This document shows, piece by piece, positions 44,093 through 52,204 of a stretch of DNA of 64,000 nucleotides (position 1 is the first letter of the stretch; the number at the start of each line of letters is the position of its first letter). Under the pieces are notes generated by a model. That model did not search any database. It had not been told where the DNA came from and saw only the letters and a list, made by a program, of their open reading frames with translations. The stretch comes from Candidatus Defluviibacterium haderslevense (GTDB taxonomy: Bacteria > Bacteroidota > Bacteroidia > Chitinophagales > Saprospiraceae), in assembly GCA_016712225.1 (NCBI GenBank), contig JADJRL010000003.1, positions 2,679,501-2,743,500 of the forward strand. The letters run 5' to 3'. Both the position numbers and the translations under genes were made by a program.

Positions 44093-46210
44093 ATGATAAA
44101 ATTAGTAATTAAAAGAAATGGTGCATACCATCCTTATTTATCTTTTAAAATTGAGGATGCGATCCAAAAAGCTTTTCAAGGACAAAAGCAAAAGACTGAC
44201 ATTCATGTATTAAATGCAGTGTTTAAAAAGTTAGAAGAAAAGTCTATTTGGGCAGTTGAAGATATTCAGGATATTATAGAAAAAGAGTTGTTTGATAAAC
44301 ATCACTTTGAAACCATGCGCGCGTTCATGTTGCATCGTCATACTCGTAAAATGCAACGTGAACACGTTGGTGGTTTAAATCAAGATACCACCTATATTGA
44401 TTGTTCTCAAACCATTGAAGAGTATGTTTTTCAAAAAGACTGGAGAATTAATGCAAATGCAAATACTTCCTATTCCAGTGCTGGATTGATCAATAACGTA
44501 GCAGGAAAAGTGATTGCTAATTATTGGTTGGATAAAGTTTATTCAAAGGAAGAGGGATTCGCTCATCGCAATGCAGATTTACATATTCATGATCTCGATT
44601 GTCTTACGGGTTATTGCGCTGGATGGAGTTTGCGCATATTGTTGAATGATGGATTTAATGGTGTTAGAGGTCGCGTTGAAAGTAAACCTCCTTCACACTT
44701 CAGAGAGGCCTTAGGGCAAATGGCTAATTTTTTAGGAATATTACAAAGTGAATGGGCAGGAGCTCAAGCCTTTAGTTCATTTGATACGTATTTGGCGCCT
44801 TATGTTTTCAAGGATAATCTTTCTTTTGATGAAGTTCTAAAAGCTATCAGAAGTTTTGTTTACAATTTAAATGTGCCAGCGAGATGGGGTCAATCGCCTT
44901 TTACGAATATTACTTTAGATTGGGTAGTTCCTGAAGATTTAAAAGAGCAAATTCCAACTAAAAATAATCGTCATCTTTTTGAAAATATTAAATCAAACGA
45001 TTTAATGATCAAAGCCAAAGCAATTGGTGTAGATCATTTAACTGATTTGTCTTATAAACACTTTCAGAAGGAAATGAATATCATTAACAAGGCATATTAT
45101 ACCGTAATGACTGAGGGCGATTCGAATGGTCAACCGTTTACATTTCCAATTCCTACTGTTAATATCACGGAAGATTTTGATTGGTATGGCGAGAATACGG
45201 ATCTATTGTTTGAAAACACAGCAAAAGTTGGCTCCTCTTATTTTCAAAATTTTATTGGCAGTCAATATACCTATGATCAACAAGGAAATAAATTGGAAAA
45301 TCCAAATGCATATAAACCTAATGCCATTAGAAGTATGTGTTGTAGATTACAATTAGACCTTCGCGAATTATTAAAACGTGGAAATGGCCTATTTGGTAGT
45401 GCAGAGATGACTGGAAGTATTGGAGTGGTTACCATAAATATGGCGCGATTGGGATATTTATTTAAAGGTGATAAAGAAGGGTTAATAAATCGACTTGATC
45501 AATTGTTGGATTTTGCAAAATCTAGTTTAGAAAAAAAGAGATTATTTATTCAAGAACTTTTTGATCGTGGATTATACCCTTATACTAAGCGCTATTTGCC
45601 ACATTTAAGAAATCATTTTTCAACAATAGGGGTTAATGGTATCAATGAAATGATTCGCAATTTTTCCGATGATAAATATAATATCATTCATCATGAAGGT
45701 TATGAGTTTTCAATTCAAGTACTCGATCATATTAGAAAACGTATTACATCATTTCAAGAGGAATCTGGAAATTTATATAATTTAGAAGCTACACCTGCAG
45801 AGGGGACAACTTATCGATTTGCTAAAGAAGATAAAAAAAGATACCCAGATATTTTGCAAGCAGGACACAATGAAAATGTTTATTACACCAATAGTTCGCA
45901 GATTCCAGTCAATCACACAGATGATCCATTTGAAGCATTAATGCTCCAGGATGAAATGCAATGTAAGTATACCGGCGGGACAGTTTTACATCTATACATG
46001 CGAGAAAAAGTAAGCTCCCCAGAGGCTTGTCGTAATCTCGTTCGAAAGGTAATTTCAAATTTTAGATTGCCATACATAACCGTGACACCAGTATTTAGTG
46101 TTTGTAAAACGCATGGTTATCTTTCAGGAGAACATTCCTATTGTCCTGCTTGTGATGATATATTATTAAATAGTCTATTAACCGATTTAAAAACTCAAAA
46201 AAATGGATAA
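44093..46210 (+). CDS. nrdD: Anaerobic ribonucleotide reductase, large part without the glycyl-radical end
   Basis: The 705-residue protein starts with an ATP-cone (MIKLVIKRNGAYHPYLSFKI, ENSK-like EKSIWAVEDIQDIIE). The ten-stranded barrel follows with AHRNADLHIHDLDCLTGYCAG and PARWGQSPFTNITLDWV. The end, SVCKTHGYLSGEHSYCPACD, is the zinc site in a CxxH...CxxC pattern. Class III enzymes normally continue for 50-60 residues to an RVxGY motif bearing the radical glycine, but here the frame stops 26 residues after the CPAC motif. That part is encoded in the overlapping frame at 46203. The enzyme makes deoxyribonucleotides without oxygen. The stop lies just after a run of seven A. Confidence 0.9.
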   Translation: MIKLVIKRNGAYHPYLSFKIEDAIQKAFQGQKQKTDIHVLNAVFKKLEEKSIWAVEDIQDIIEKELFDKHHFETMRAFMLHRHTRKMQREHVGGLNQDTTYIDCSQTIEEYVFQKDWRINANANTSYSSAGLINNVAGKVIANYWLDKVYSKEEGFAHRNADLHIHDLDCLTGYCAGWSLRILLNDGFNGVRGRVESKPPSHFREALGQMANFLGILQSEWAGAQAFSSFDTYLAPYVFKDNLSFDEVLKAIRSFVYNLNVPARWGQSPFTNITLDWVVPEDLKEQIPTKNNRHLFENIKSNDLMIKAKAIGVDHLTDLSYKHFQKEMNIINKAYYTVMTEGDSNGQPFTFPIPTVNITEDFDWYGENTDLLFENTAKVGSSYFQNFIGSQYTYDQQGNKLENPNAYKPNAIRSMCCRLQLDLRELLKRGNGLFGSAEMTGSIGVVTINMARLGYLFKGDKEGLINRLDQLLDFAKSSLEKKRLFIQELFDRGLYPYTKRYLPHLRNHFSTIGVNGINEMIRNFSDDKYNIIHHEGYEFSIQVLDHIRKRITSFQEESGNLYNLEATPAEGTTYRFAKEDKKRYPDILQAGHNENVYYTNSSQIPVNHTDDPFEALMLQDEMQCKYTGGTVLHLYMREKVSSPEACRNLVRKVISNFRLPYITVTPVFSVCKTHGYLSGEHSYCPACDDILLNSLLTDLKTQKNG

Positions 46211-46376
46211 TAATCAACAACAAACACTTTTAGATTTGAATGAAGAAAAACGTAGCAAATGCCTCGTTTTCACTAGAGTGATGGGTTATCACAGACCTAT
46301 AGAAAGTTTTAATACGGGTAAAAAAGGGGAACACAAAGAGCGTATTCCATTTGTTGAAAAAAAGTGGTGTGAGTAA
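46203..46376 (+). CDS. Separate glycyl-radical segment of NrdD
   Basis: This 57-codon frame starts at ATG 46203-46205, eight bases inside nrdD (ATGGATAA overlap), and stops at 46374-46376. It contains FTRVMGYHRPIESFNTGKK and GEHKER, the C-terminal glycyl-radical motif of class III reductases (RVxGY...FNxGKxxE). The radical residue is the glycine of VMGY. It is in the +1 frame relative to nrdD. Removal of one A from the seven-A run at 46197-46203 would fuse it to nrdD and give a normal-length enzyme. It may therefore be a real split subunit, the product of frameshifting, or a sequencing error in the A-run. The activase gene overlaps its end. Confidence 0.8.
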   Translation: MDNNQQQTLLDLNEEKRSKCLVFTRVMGYHRPIESFNTGKKGEHKERIPFVEKKWCE

Positions 46377-47046
46377 GCCTATTTATCATATTACACCTTT
46401 TACTTTATTAGATTATCCAGATAAGACGGCTTGTATTATTTGGTTTGCCGGTTGTAATATGCGGTGTAAATATTGTTATAATATTGATATTGTAAAGGGG
46501 AAGGGGCATTTTAGATATGAAGATGTCTTGCCTTTTATCGAGTCCAGAAAAAATTTATTAGATGGTGTTGTTTTAAGTGGAGGGGAATGCACCATGCATG
46601 CTGATGTAATTCCTTTTGTTGAGGATATAAAAAAGCGAAATATGTTAGTTAAAGTCGATACCAACGGATCCAATCCAAAAGTGCTTGAAAAATTATTGTC
46701 TGCTAACCTTGTTGATTATGTAGCATTGGATTTTAAGGCATTGGCTAAAAATTTTTATCATGTAACCCAATCTGATTTATTTACTAAGTTTGAGAAATCA
46801 TTGAATATATTGCTTTCAGCTTCAATTCCTTTTGAAGTCAGAACTACTTTTCATTCTACTTTACTAGAGTTGGATGAATTAATTAGTATGGTTCATTATT
46901 TGGGGAATAAAAAATACAAGGGTATTTATTATATACAGCATTTTTTAAATCATTGTGAGACCCTTGGCGATGTGGGTAATGATTATAGGAGAGTGCGTGT
47001 CGAAGATTTAAAGTCGGATCTTGTTCATGTTGTGGTAAGAAATTAG
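46369..47046 (+). CDS. nrdG: NrdD-activating radical-SAM enzyme
   Basis: I choose the GTG at 46369 because it begins MSKPIYHITPFTLLDYPDKT, which fits the family, although a TTG at 46351 is in frame. It overlaps the preceding small frame by eight bases. The 225-residue product has the radical-SAM cluster motif CNMRCKYC in FAGCNMRCKYCYN. It uses S-adenosylmethionine to make the glycyl radical on NrdD. The tight nrdD, small-frame and nrdG overlaps indicate one translation-coupled operon. Confidence 0.88.
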   Translation: MSKPIYHITPFTLLDYPDKTACIIWFAGCNMRCKYCYNIDIVKGKGHFRYEDVLPFIESRKNLLDGVVLSGGECTMHADVIPFVEDIKKRNMLVKVDTNGSNPKVLEKLLSANLVDYVALDFKALAKNFYHVTQSDLFTKFEKSLNILLSASIPFEVRTTFHSTLLELDELISMVHYLGNKKYKGIYYIQHFLNHCETLGDVGNDYRRVRVEDLKSDLVHVVVRN

Positions 47047-47213
47047 CTTGCTAGAAAAAAACCTGTATCTTATTATGGTATGTTGTGAATCAAAATGGAT
47101 CATACAATTGTGATTATTGTTAAAACCAATTTAATTTTGAAAAATAATTTAATTTTTTAAAAATTAAATTAAAATGTTTCCAAATTCAGAATGAAGGTTA
47201 TAGATTTGCCTTA

Positions 47214-47233
47214 TAAAGATAAAAAGGTCTTTA
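47214..47233 (+). promoter_or_regulatory. Putative Rrf2/NsrR-type operator, site F
   Basis: TAAAGA-TAAAAAGG-TCTTTA is a perfect six-base inverted repeat with the eight-base spacer. It ends 32 bases before the ATG at 47266. The last G of the spacer and the TCTT core match all other sites. Confidence 0.5.
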
Positions 47234-47265
47234 AATATTAAATTACTAAACTAAAACATTATTTT

Positions 47266-48654
47266 ATGAAATTGTCAATGCGATTATTGTTTTTGGCCAT
47301 CGTTTTCATATTCGGTATAACGATGTCTTGTAATAAATCTGAATCATTTGTTGAGCAAACAGCCCTGATGACCTCTCAGCAAAATGATATATACCATGAA
47401 TGGGTAAATGTTTTTTTAGAATTGGATCGTTATGCCTCCTTTTATAGACCAGGACCTGCCCCAAGAGCATTGGCTTATATGGGTCTTAGCGCATACGAAG
47501 CTTGTTTGGGAGGTATGCCAGATTACCAATCATTACAATACCGTTTAGGAATTAAAAGTATGCCAGCCGTTAAAAATAATTTGTATTGGCCTGAAGTGAT
47601 CAATGCATCTTATGCTTATTTGATGAGAAAATTTTTTGAAACGGTTACTTTTAAGGATAAGTCAGGAAATGTCCTTAGCAATGAATCTTTTATGAATATT
47701 ATTTCAGATAAGGAATTAGAATTGCGCGTTGGTTTTCAGAATAGTATTGTTGAACCTACGCTAAATAATTCTGAAGCCCACGGACGGGAAGTGGCTGCCG
47801 CTATTTGGAGTTATTCAACTTCAGATCCAGTAGGACACAATGGGCATTTGAATCCGTTTCCAGTTCCTGTTAACGCAGTGGGATGTGAATGGGTACCAAC
47901 TGATCCGGGTGTGGCCACTCGCGGATTATATTCTCAATGGGGAAAGGTAAGAAGATTTGCATTGACTTCAAATGATCTTGATGCATTAGCTACACCTTTT
48001 GATTGTAGTTCAGATGTAAATTCTCAAATATATGCCCAAGCATACGAAACCTATGTAATAACCAACGAAGCTCGAAAAAATCTTAAAGGAGATTTGGAAC
48101 ACCAAGCAGAATTCTGGAGTGATGATCGTGTAGGATGGACATTTAGTCCTCCGGGTAGAATGATAGCTATTGCTGATCAAATTGTAGAAAAGGAAAATTT
48201 TAATCTAGAAAAAACATGTGTACTTTATGCACAATTAGGTATGGCTGAAAACGATGCTGCTGTTAATGCTTGGTATAATAAATACAAGTTTAATATTGAA
48301 AGACCCATTACTTATATCCAAAGAAATATTGACCCAAAATTCACTATTCCTTGGCTTGGATTTACACCTCCATTCCCTGCCTATCCTTCAGGTCACTCCA
48401 CGTTTGCTTTCGCTGGAGTTGGAATATTGGAATCATTTGTTGGTGGAGCTTATCCATTCACTGATTTTTGTCACCAACAAAGCACAGATTTTTTAGGTGC
48501 ACCACGAAGCTTCAATAGCTTAAGAGATCTAGCCAATGAAAATGCTTTTAGTAGATTGCCATTAGGAGTTCATTACCGAATGGATTATGACGGTGGTAAT
48601 TTTTGCGGAATTCTATGCGCACGAAAAGTTATGCAACTCCCATGGAAGCGCTAA
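47266..48654 (+). CDS. Vanadium-haloperoxidase/PAP2-fold lipoprotein
   Basis: The 462-residue protein has a lipobox ending in ITMSCNK. The C-terminal half carries the vanadate/phosphate site of the PAP2 superfamily: FNIERPITYI supplies an arginine, PAYPSGHSTFAFAG the central histidine, and GVHYRMDYDGG the catalytic histidine. The length and the long N-terminal helical part fit vanadium-dependent haloperoxidase homologues, many of which act as phosphatases. A halide-oxidising role cannot be told from sequence. Site F is directly upstream and a strong terminator follows, so it is a monocistronic member of the proposed regulon. Confidence 0.8.
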   Translation: MKLSMRLLFLAIVFIFGITMSCNKSESFVEQTALMTSQQNDIYHEWVNVFLELDRYASFYRPGPAPRALAYMGLSAYEACLGGMPDYQSLQYRLGIKSMPAVKNNLYWPEVINASYAYLMRKFFETVTFKDKSGNVLSNESFMNIISDKELELRVGFQNSIVEPTLNNSEAHGREVAAAIWSYSTSDPVGHNGHLNPFPVPVNAVGCEWVPTDPGVATRGLYSQWGKVRRFALTSNDLDALATPFDCSSDVNSQIYAQAYETYVITNEARKNLKGDLEHQAEFWSDDRVGWTFSPPGRMIAIADQIVEKENFNLEKTCVLYAQLGMAENDAAVNAWYNKYKFNIERPITYIQRNIDPKFTIPWLGFTPPFPAYPSGHSTFAFAGVGILESFVGGAYPFTDFCHQQSTDFLGAPRSFNSLRDLANENAFSRLPLGVHYRMDYDGGNFCGILCARKVMQLPWKR

Positions 48655-48684
48655 TTTGAATATCGTAATTGAAGGTTTTGTTAG

Positions 48685-48717
48685 AGGAGCTGTTTGTTTG
48701 AACAGCTCCTTTTTTTA
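48685..48717 (+). terminator. Rho-independent terminator
   Basis: AGGAGCTGTT at 48685-48694 pairs perfectly with AACAGCTCCT at 48701-48710 around a TGTTTG loop, and a run of seven T follows (48710-48716). Confidence 0.92.
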
Positions 48718-48760
48718 TTTACTTTATTAGTATTATATTTGTTGGATAAACATTCTTGCT

Positions 48761-49687
48761 ATGCGTTTTAAAATATTTTTTCTAATCATTAGTATAGGAT
48801 TATTGTTTTTTTCATTCAATGCATTTAGCCAAACACATACAAGTGAAATAAATAATTTTGTTTTAAACGTACCACCAAATGTGATTTATATTAGAGATAA
48901 TTTTTATTGTGGTCAAACAGAGATAAGTAATATTAATTATAGGGAGTATGTATATTGGATGGGGAAATTTTATGGAAAAAATTCTTTGAAATATTTATCC
49001 AGTCTTCCAGATACGCGCATTTGGAATGGATTTCCTCATTGTTTTCTAAATTTATCAGAACAATATTTTGTCTATCCAAAATATGATGACTGCCCGGTGG
49101 TTGGTATTTCTCAACAACAGGCCAAGGAATATTGCAAATGGCTTTCCGATAGATATTTCGAGTCATTACTGATTCAAGAAGGATTTTTAAGCATGAATCC
49201 CAATCAGTCAAAAGATAGTTTTTTCACTATCGAATCCTATTTATCGGGGACATACCATAATATGATTCCTTCGAAAGATATTAAACAATATCCTTCTTTT
49301 AGATTACCTAATCTTACTGAACGTTCTGATATTTTAACTTTTTCCAAACAATGCACATTGAATAATTCTAGTCGAAATAAATCATACGGTATTAAAAAAC
49401 TTAAGTGGACACCTAATGACATTCAATCTGATATCACTCCTTGCTATACAAATGAAATTCCTTTTGTGGTGATTTCTAAAAAAGTTAAAGACAGGAATAA
49501 AAATGCTATTAATAATTTAAGAGGAAATGTTGGAGAGTGGCTAAACGAAAATAATTTAAGTTGTGGTGGCGGTTGGGTTGATAAACGTGAAATTATTTTA
49601 AAGGAAGATACCACTACTGTTATATATCCTAATGCATGGACTGGATTTAGAGTAGTTTTTGAATGGCGTGAGTGGAAAAATGAATAA
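48761..49687 (+). CDS. SUMF1/formylglycine-generating-enzyme-like exported protein
   Basis: The 308-residue protein has a signal peptide ending in NAFSQTHT. The body is the FGE-sulfatase fold: FYCGQTEISNINYREYVYWM, PVVGISQQQAKEYCKWLSDR, YPSFRLPNLTERSD, NLRGNVGEWLNENNLS and NAWTGFRVVFEW. In Bacteroidota this fold also includes the gliding/T9SS proteins GldJ and GldK. I see no catalytic cysteine pair of true formylglycine generators, so a structural or binding role is more likely. No sulfatase is in the window. Confidence 0.82.
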   Translation: MRFKIFFLIISIGLLFFSFNAFSQTHTSEINNFVLNVPPNVIYIRDNFYCGQTEISNINYREYVYWMGKFYGKNSLKYLSSLPDTRIWNGFPHCFLNLSEQYFVYPKYDDCPVVGISQQQAKEYCKWLSDRYFESLLIQEGFLSMNPNQSKDSFFTIESYLSGTYHNMIPSKDIKQYPSFRLPNLTERSDILTFSKQCTLNNSSRNKSYGIKKLKWTPNDIQSDITPCYTNEIPFVVISKKVKDRNKNAINNLRGNVGEWLNENNLSCGGGWVDKREIILKEDTTTVIYPNAWTGFRVVFEWREWKNE

Positions 49688-49689
49688 AT

Positions 49690-49851
49690 TTAATATTCAT
49701 CCCCAAATCCAAACACAGATTTTCTTTTCTTTAATTGTCCTCTGGTGAAATCAGGAATTTTCATCACAGCACCTCCTTCTTTGATCGATTGTTCACTAAT
49801 TGGTGTAATCGAATACCATGAAGCTAAATCATAAACATCAAAAGGAAAATC
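49690..49851 (-). pseudogene. Duplicated 3' fragment of the GH109-like oxidoreductase gene
   Basis: The reverse strand encodes DFPFDVYDLASWYSITPISE followed by QSIKEGGAVMKIPDFTRGQL and KSVFGFGDEY. This matches the last 54 residues of the gene at 52205-53581 with about four substitutions, and the DNA is similar too. Upstream of the matched part there is no homology. The frame can be extended to an ATG at 49899, but nothing suggests it is a working gene. It lies just downstream of the YWTD gene, while the parent lies just upstream, in the same orientation. Confidence 0.8.
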
Positions 49852-49916
49852 TATTCTTGTAACTTTCATCCCAAGATAATTCTTTAAATCAATAAGCAAT
49901 TTTTTCTTTAATCCAT

Positions 49917-52049
49917 TTAATTCTCAACAAAAATACGAATATGTTTAAATCCATCTGAAGTATTGTAAAGGACATGATACAGACCAGCAAAGAGTTGAGA
50001 TAACCGGATAGTTCCTTTATCAGAAGTCACTTGGTGAACCAAAATTTCTTTTCCCTGAAGATCATAAATCATGATTTGACCTTTCAGATTACGATATGTC
50101 AAATTTTTATCTATAGGGTTATAATAGATCAATGCTGGTTCAGTTATTTCATCAACAGAACTAACATAGTCTACTACTATATTACTTGAAATGGATTGGA
50201 GTTTATTCACACTCGATAGATAATTGATTCTATAGATGTATTTTCCTGAAATCAGATTTTTATCTTCAAACTGGTAATTTTTTATGCCTTGGATATAATT
50301 AATTGTACCGATGGAAATCCACTCATTATTACTATTTTTCTTTTCAATAGTGAATTCACCAGCCAGCAAACCTGGACTAAATCCATTAAATGAATCATCC
50401 ATAATCCAGCTTAGAATAATGCCATCTGTAGCGATGGTACTCGAGATGTTTTTGGTAGGTAGATGAAGGTAGGAACGTTCAGATGAATAAACCATGCTTT
50501 TCAATTCCGTGTCATTGGTAAATAATATTTCATTATTGCCTTCAAGATCAGTATAATATAATTCGGTAGATTTAGCAATTAATATTCTTTCTTTTATTGG
50601 ATCTACAGTCATTGCAGTGATAGCTGCCTTTATAATAGGCTCTACACCGGAACCATCGGTATTCATTTTGTAAACGAATGTTTCATCGTAGAAATATAAT
50701 TTATTATTAATTGGATCTAAGTTTACTAATTTAATATTTGTATTATTATTATTTAAAATTAACTTTAGATCGGACCCATTCGTATTCATTGAATACATTT
50801 TTCTTTCATCTCTAAAATAAAATTTATCATTCCTGCCATCAAATATTAAATCCGAAGCACTAAATCTTCCAATATCTGGTGATTTGACGATTTCTTGCTC
50901 GTTACTTCCTTCATAATTTCGATACAATAATTTTCCATTAATGTCGAAATAGTATACCCGTTTATTTAATACATCTAAGCACATAATGTTTAGATTGGTA
51001 TGGTTGCTAGGAGCGTTAGCGGATATTTTATCTGCATTACTTCCGTCCGGATTATGTTTAACTAAAAAGCCTTCTGATAAGATATATAGAATTTCATTTA
51101 AGCCATCATAAGCTACTTGTTTGTCGTATATAGGATGATAGTTTGATATGAGTCCTATTCTTTTATTAGCTATAATATCATATTTTTCTATGCTTCCTTT
51201 TAATGGATCAGACCAATATAAATAATGTTGAATAGAATCTAACAATAAGAATCCTGAAGAATAAATAGTTGAATCGACAAGAATCTTCACATTTGATCCG
51301 TTGGTATTTGAAGAAGCAATTTGACCTCTTTCAGTCCAGTATATATTTCCTGTATTGGCTTCAATAATGACGTCCTGTGGTTGAGTTATATTTTTTATTA
51401 TATCTTCGATTCCAGTTCCATCTAAATTTGCCCTTTGAATTTTACCTTGACCCGTATTAGCCCAATACAATTTATTATTGATTGGATCAATATCGATTCC
51501 TTTAATTGATGCCAAACCTGAATTAATGTAAATAAGTTCTTTTAAATCTGATCCATCTAAGTTAGCACTAAAGATCTTTTTATTGTCAGGTTCAGAATAG
51601 AATATTCTTTTGCTTTCTTCGTGTACAGCCAGGCCATATATTTCATTTGTTGAAGAAATCAATACTTCTTGATGATTGAATTCTAAGTCCGACTTCAATA
51701 ATCTATTTTGAATACTGAAATAAATAAAAGATTCTGCCTTTTGAATTATAAGGTCATGTGCAGCTTGCAAGTTTTGGATGTTTGAATGTACTTTTTCAAT
51801 AAACAAACCATTGGTATTATATACCCATATATTATTAAAATCTGAAGGGATGATCAATTGGTTACTATCTAAAAAGAAAGTTCCGGTATAAAGCTTTTCG
51901 TTAAAGTCCACAATTGTTGTATGTGATAAATTGCTCTCATTCAATAAAGTTAAACTCTTGTTGGAATTTAGATAGAGTTGTGCCTTAAGCTTAAAGCTTA
52001 TAAATAAAAATACCAGTAATGATATTTTGAAGAAAAAATTATTTCTCAT
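49917..52049 (-). CDS. Secreted YWTD-type beta-propeller protein with T9SS domain
   Basis: The 710-residue protein has a signal peptide ending in KLKAQLYL. The central part holds repeats of the low-density-lipoprotein-receptor YWTD type: NNKLYWANTGQGKIQRANLD, GNIYWTERGQIASSNTNG, HYLYWSDPLKGSIEKYD and NNKLYFYDETFVYKMNTDG. These form six-bladed propellers that bind proteins. It ends in a T9SS type A domain (YYNPIDKNLTYRNLKG, LAGLYHVLYNTSDG). It is a surface or secreted binding protein, and the ligand is unknown. It is bracketed by the duplicated oxidoreductase 3' end. Confidence 0.8.
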   Translation of the reverse strand: MRNNFFFKISLLVFLFISFKLKAQLYLNSNKSLTLLNESNLSHTTIVDFNEKLYTGTFFLDSNQLIIPSDFNNIWVYNTNGLFIEKVHSNIQNLQAAHDLIIQKAESFIYFSIQNRLLKSDLEFNHQEVLISSTNEIYGLAVHEESKRIFYSEPDNKKIFSANLDGSDLKELIYINSGLASIKGIDIDPINNKLYWANTGQGKIQRANLDGTGIEDIIKNITQPQDVIIEANTGNIYWTERGQIASSNTNGSNVKILVDSTIYSSGFLLLDSIQHYLYWSDPLKGSIEKYDIIANKRIGLISNYHPIYDKQVAYDGLNEILYILSEGFLVKHNPDGSNADKISANAPSNHTNLNIMCLDVLNKRVYYFDINGKLLYRNYEGSNEQEIVKSPDIGRFSASDLIFDGRNDKFYFRDERKMYSMNTNGSDLKLILNNNNTNIKLVNLDPINNKLYFYDETFVYKMNTDGSGVEPIIKAAITAMTVDPIKERILIAKSTELYYTDLEGNNEILFTNDTELKSMVYSSERSYLHLPTKNISSTIATDGIILSWIMDDSFNGFSPGLLAGEFTIEKKNSNNEWISIGTINYIQGIKNYQFEDKNLISGKYIYRINYLSSVNKLQSISSNIVVDYVSSVDEITEPALIYYNPIDKNLTYRNLKGQIMIYDLQGKEILVHQVTSDKGTIRLSQLFAGLYHVLYNTSDGFKHIRIFVEN

Positions 52050-52204
52050 AATTAAGGGCTTGAATGTTAAATTAAGATATATTTTTTATCAGTAATTAGA
52101 AATTACTATTAGTAATAACGAATTAAATTCAAATAGGTTGAGTTTTAGATTTTCTTAAATGATTGGATGTTTGATCAACTTCTTTTTTAAGAATAAATAT
52201 CAAT

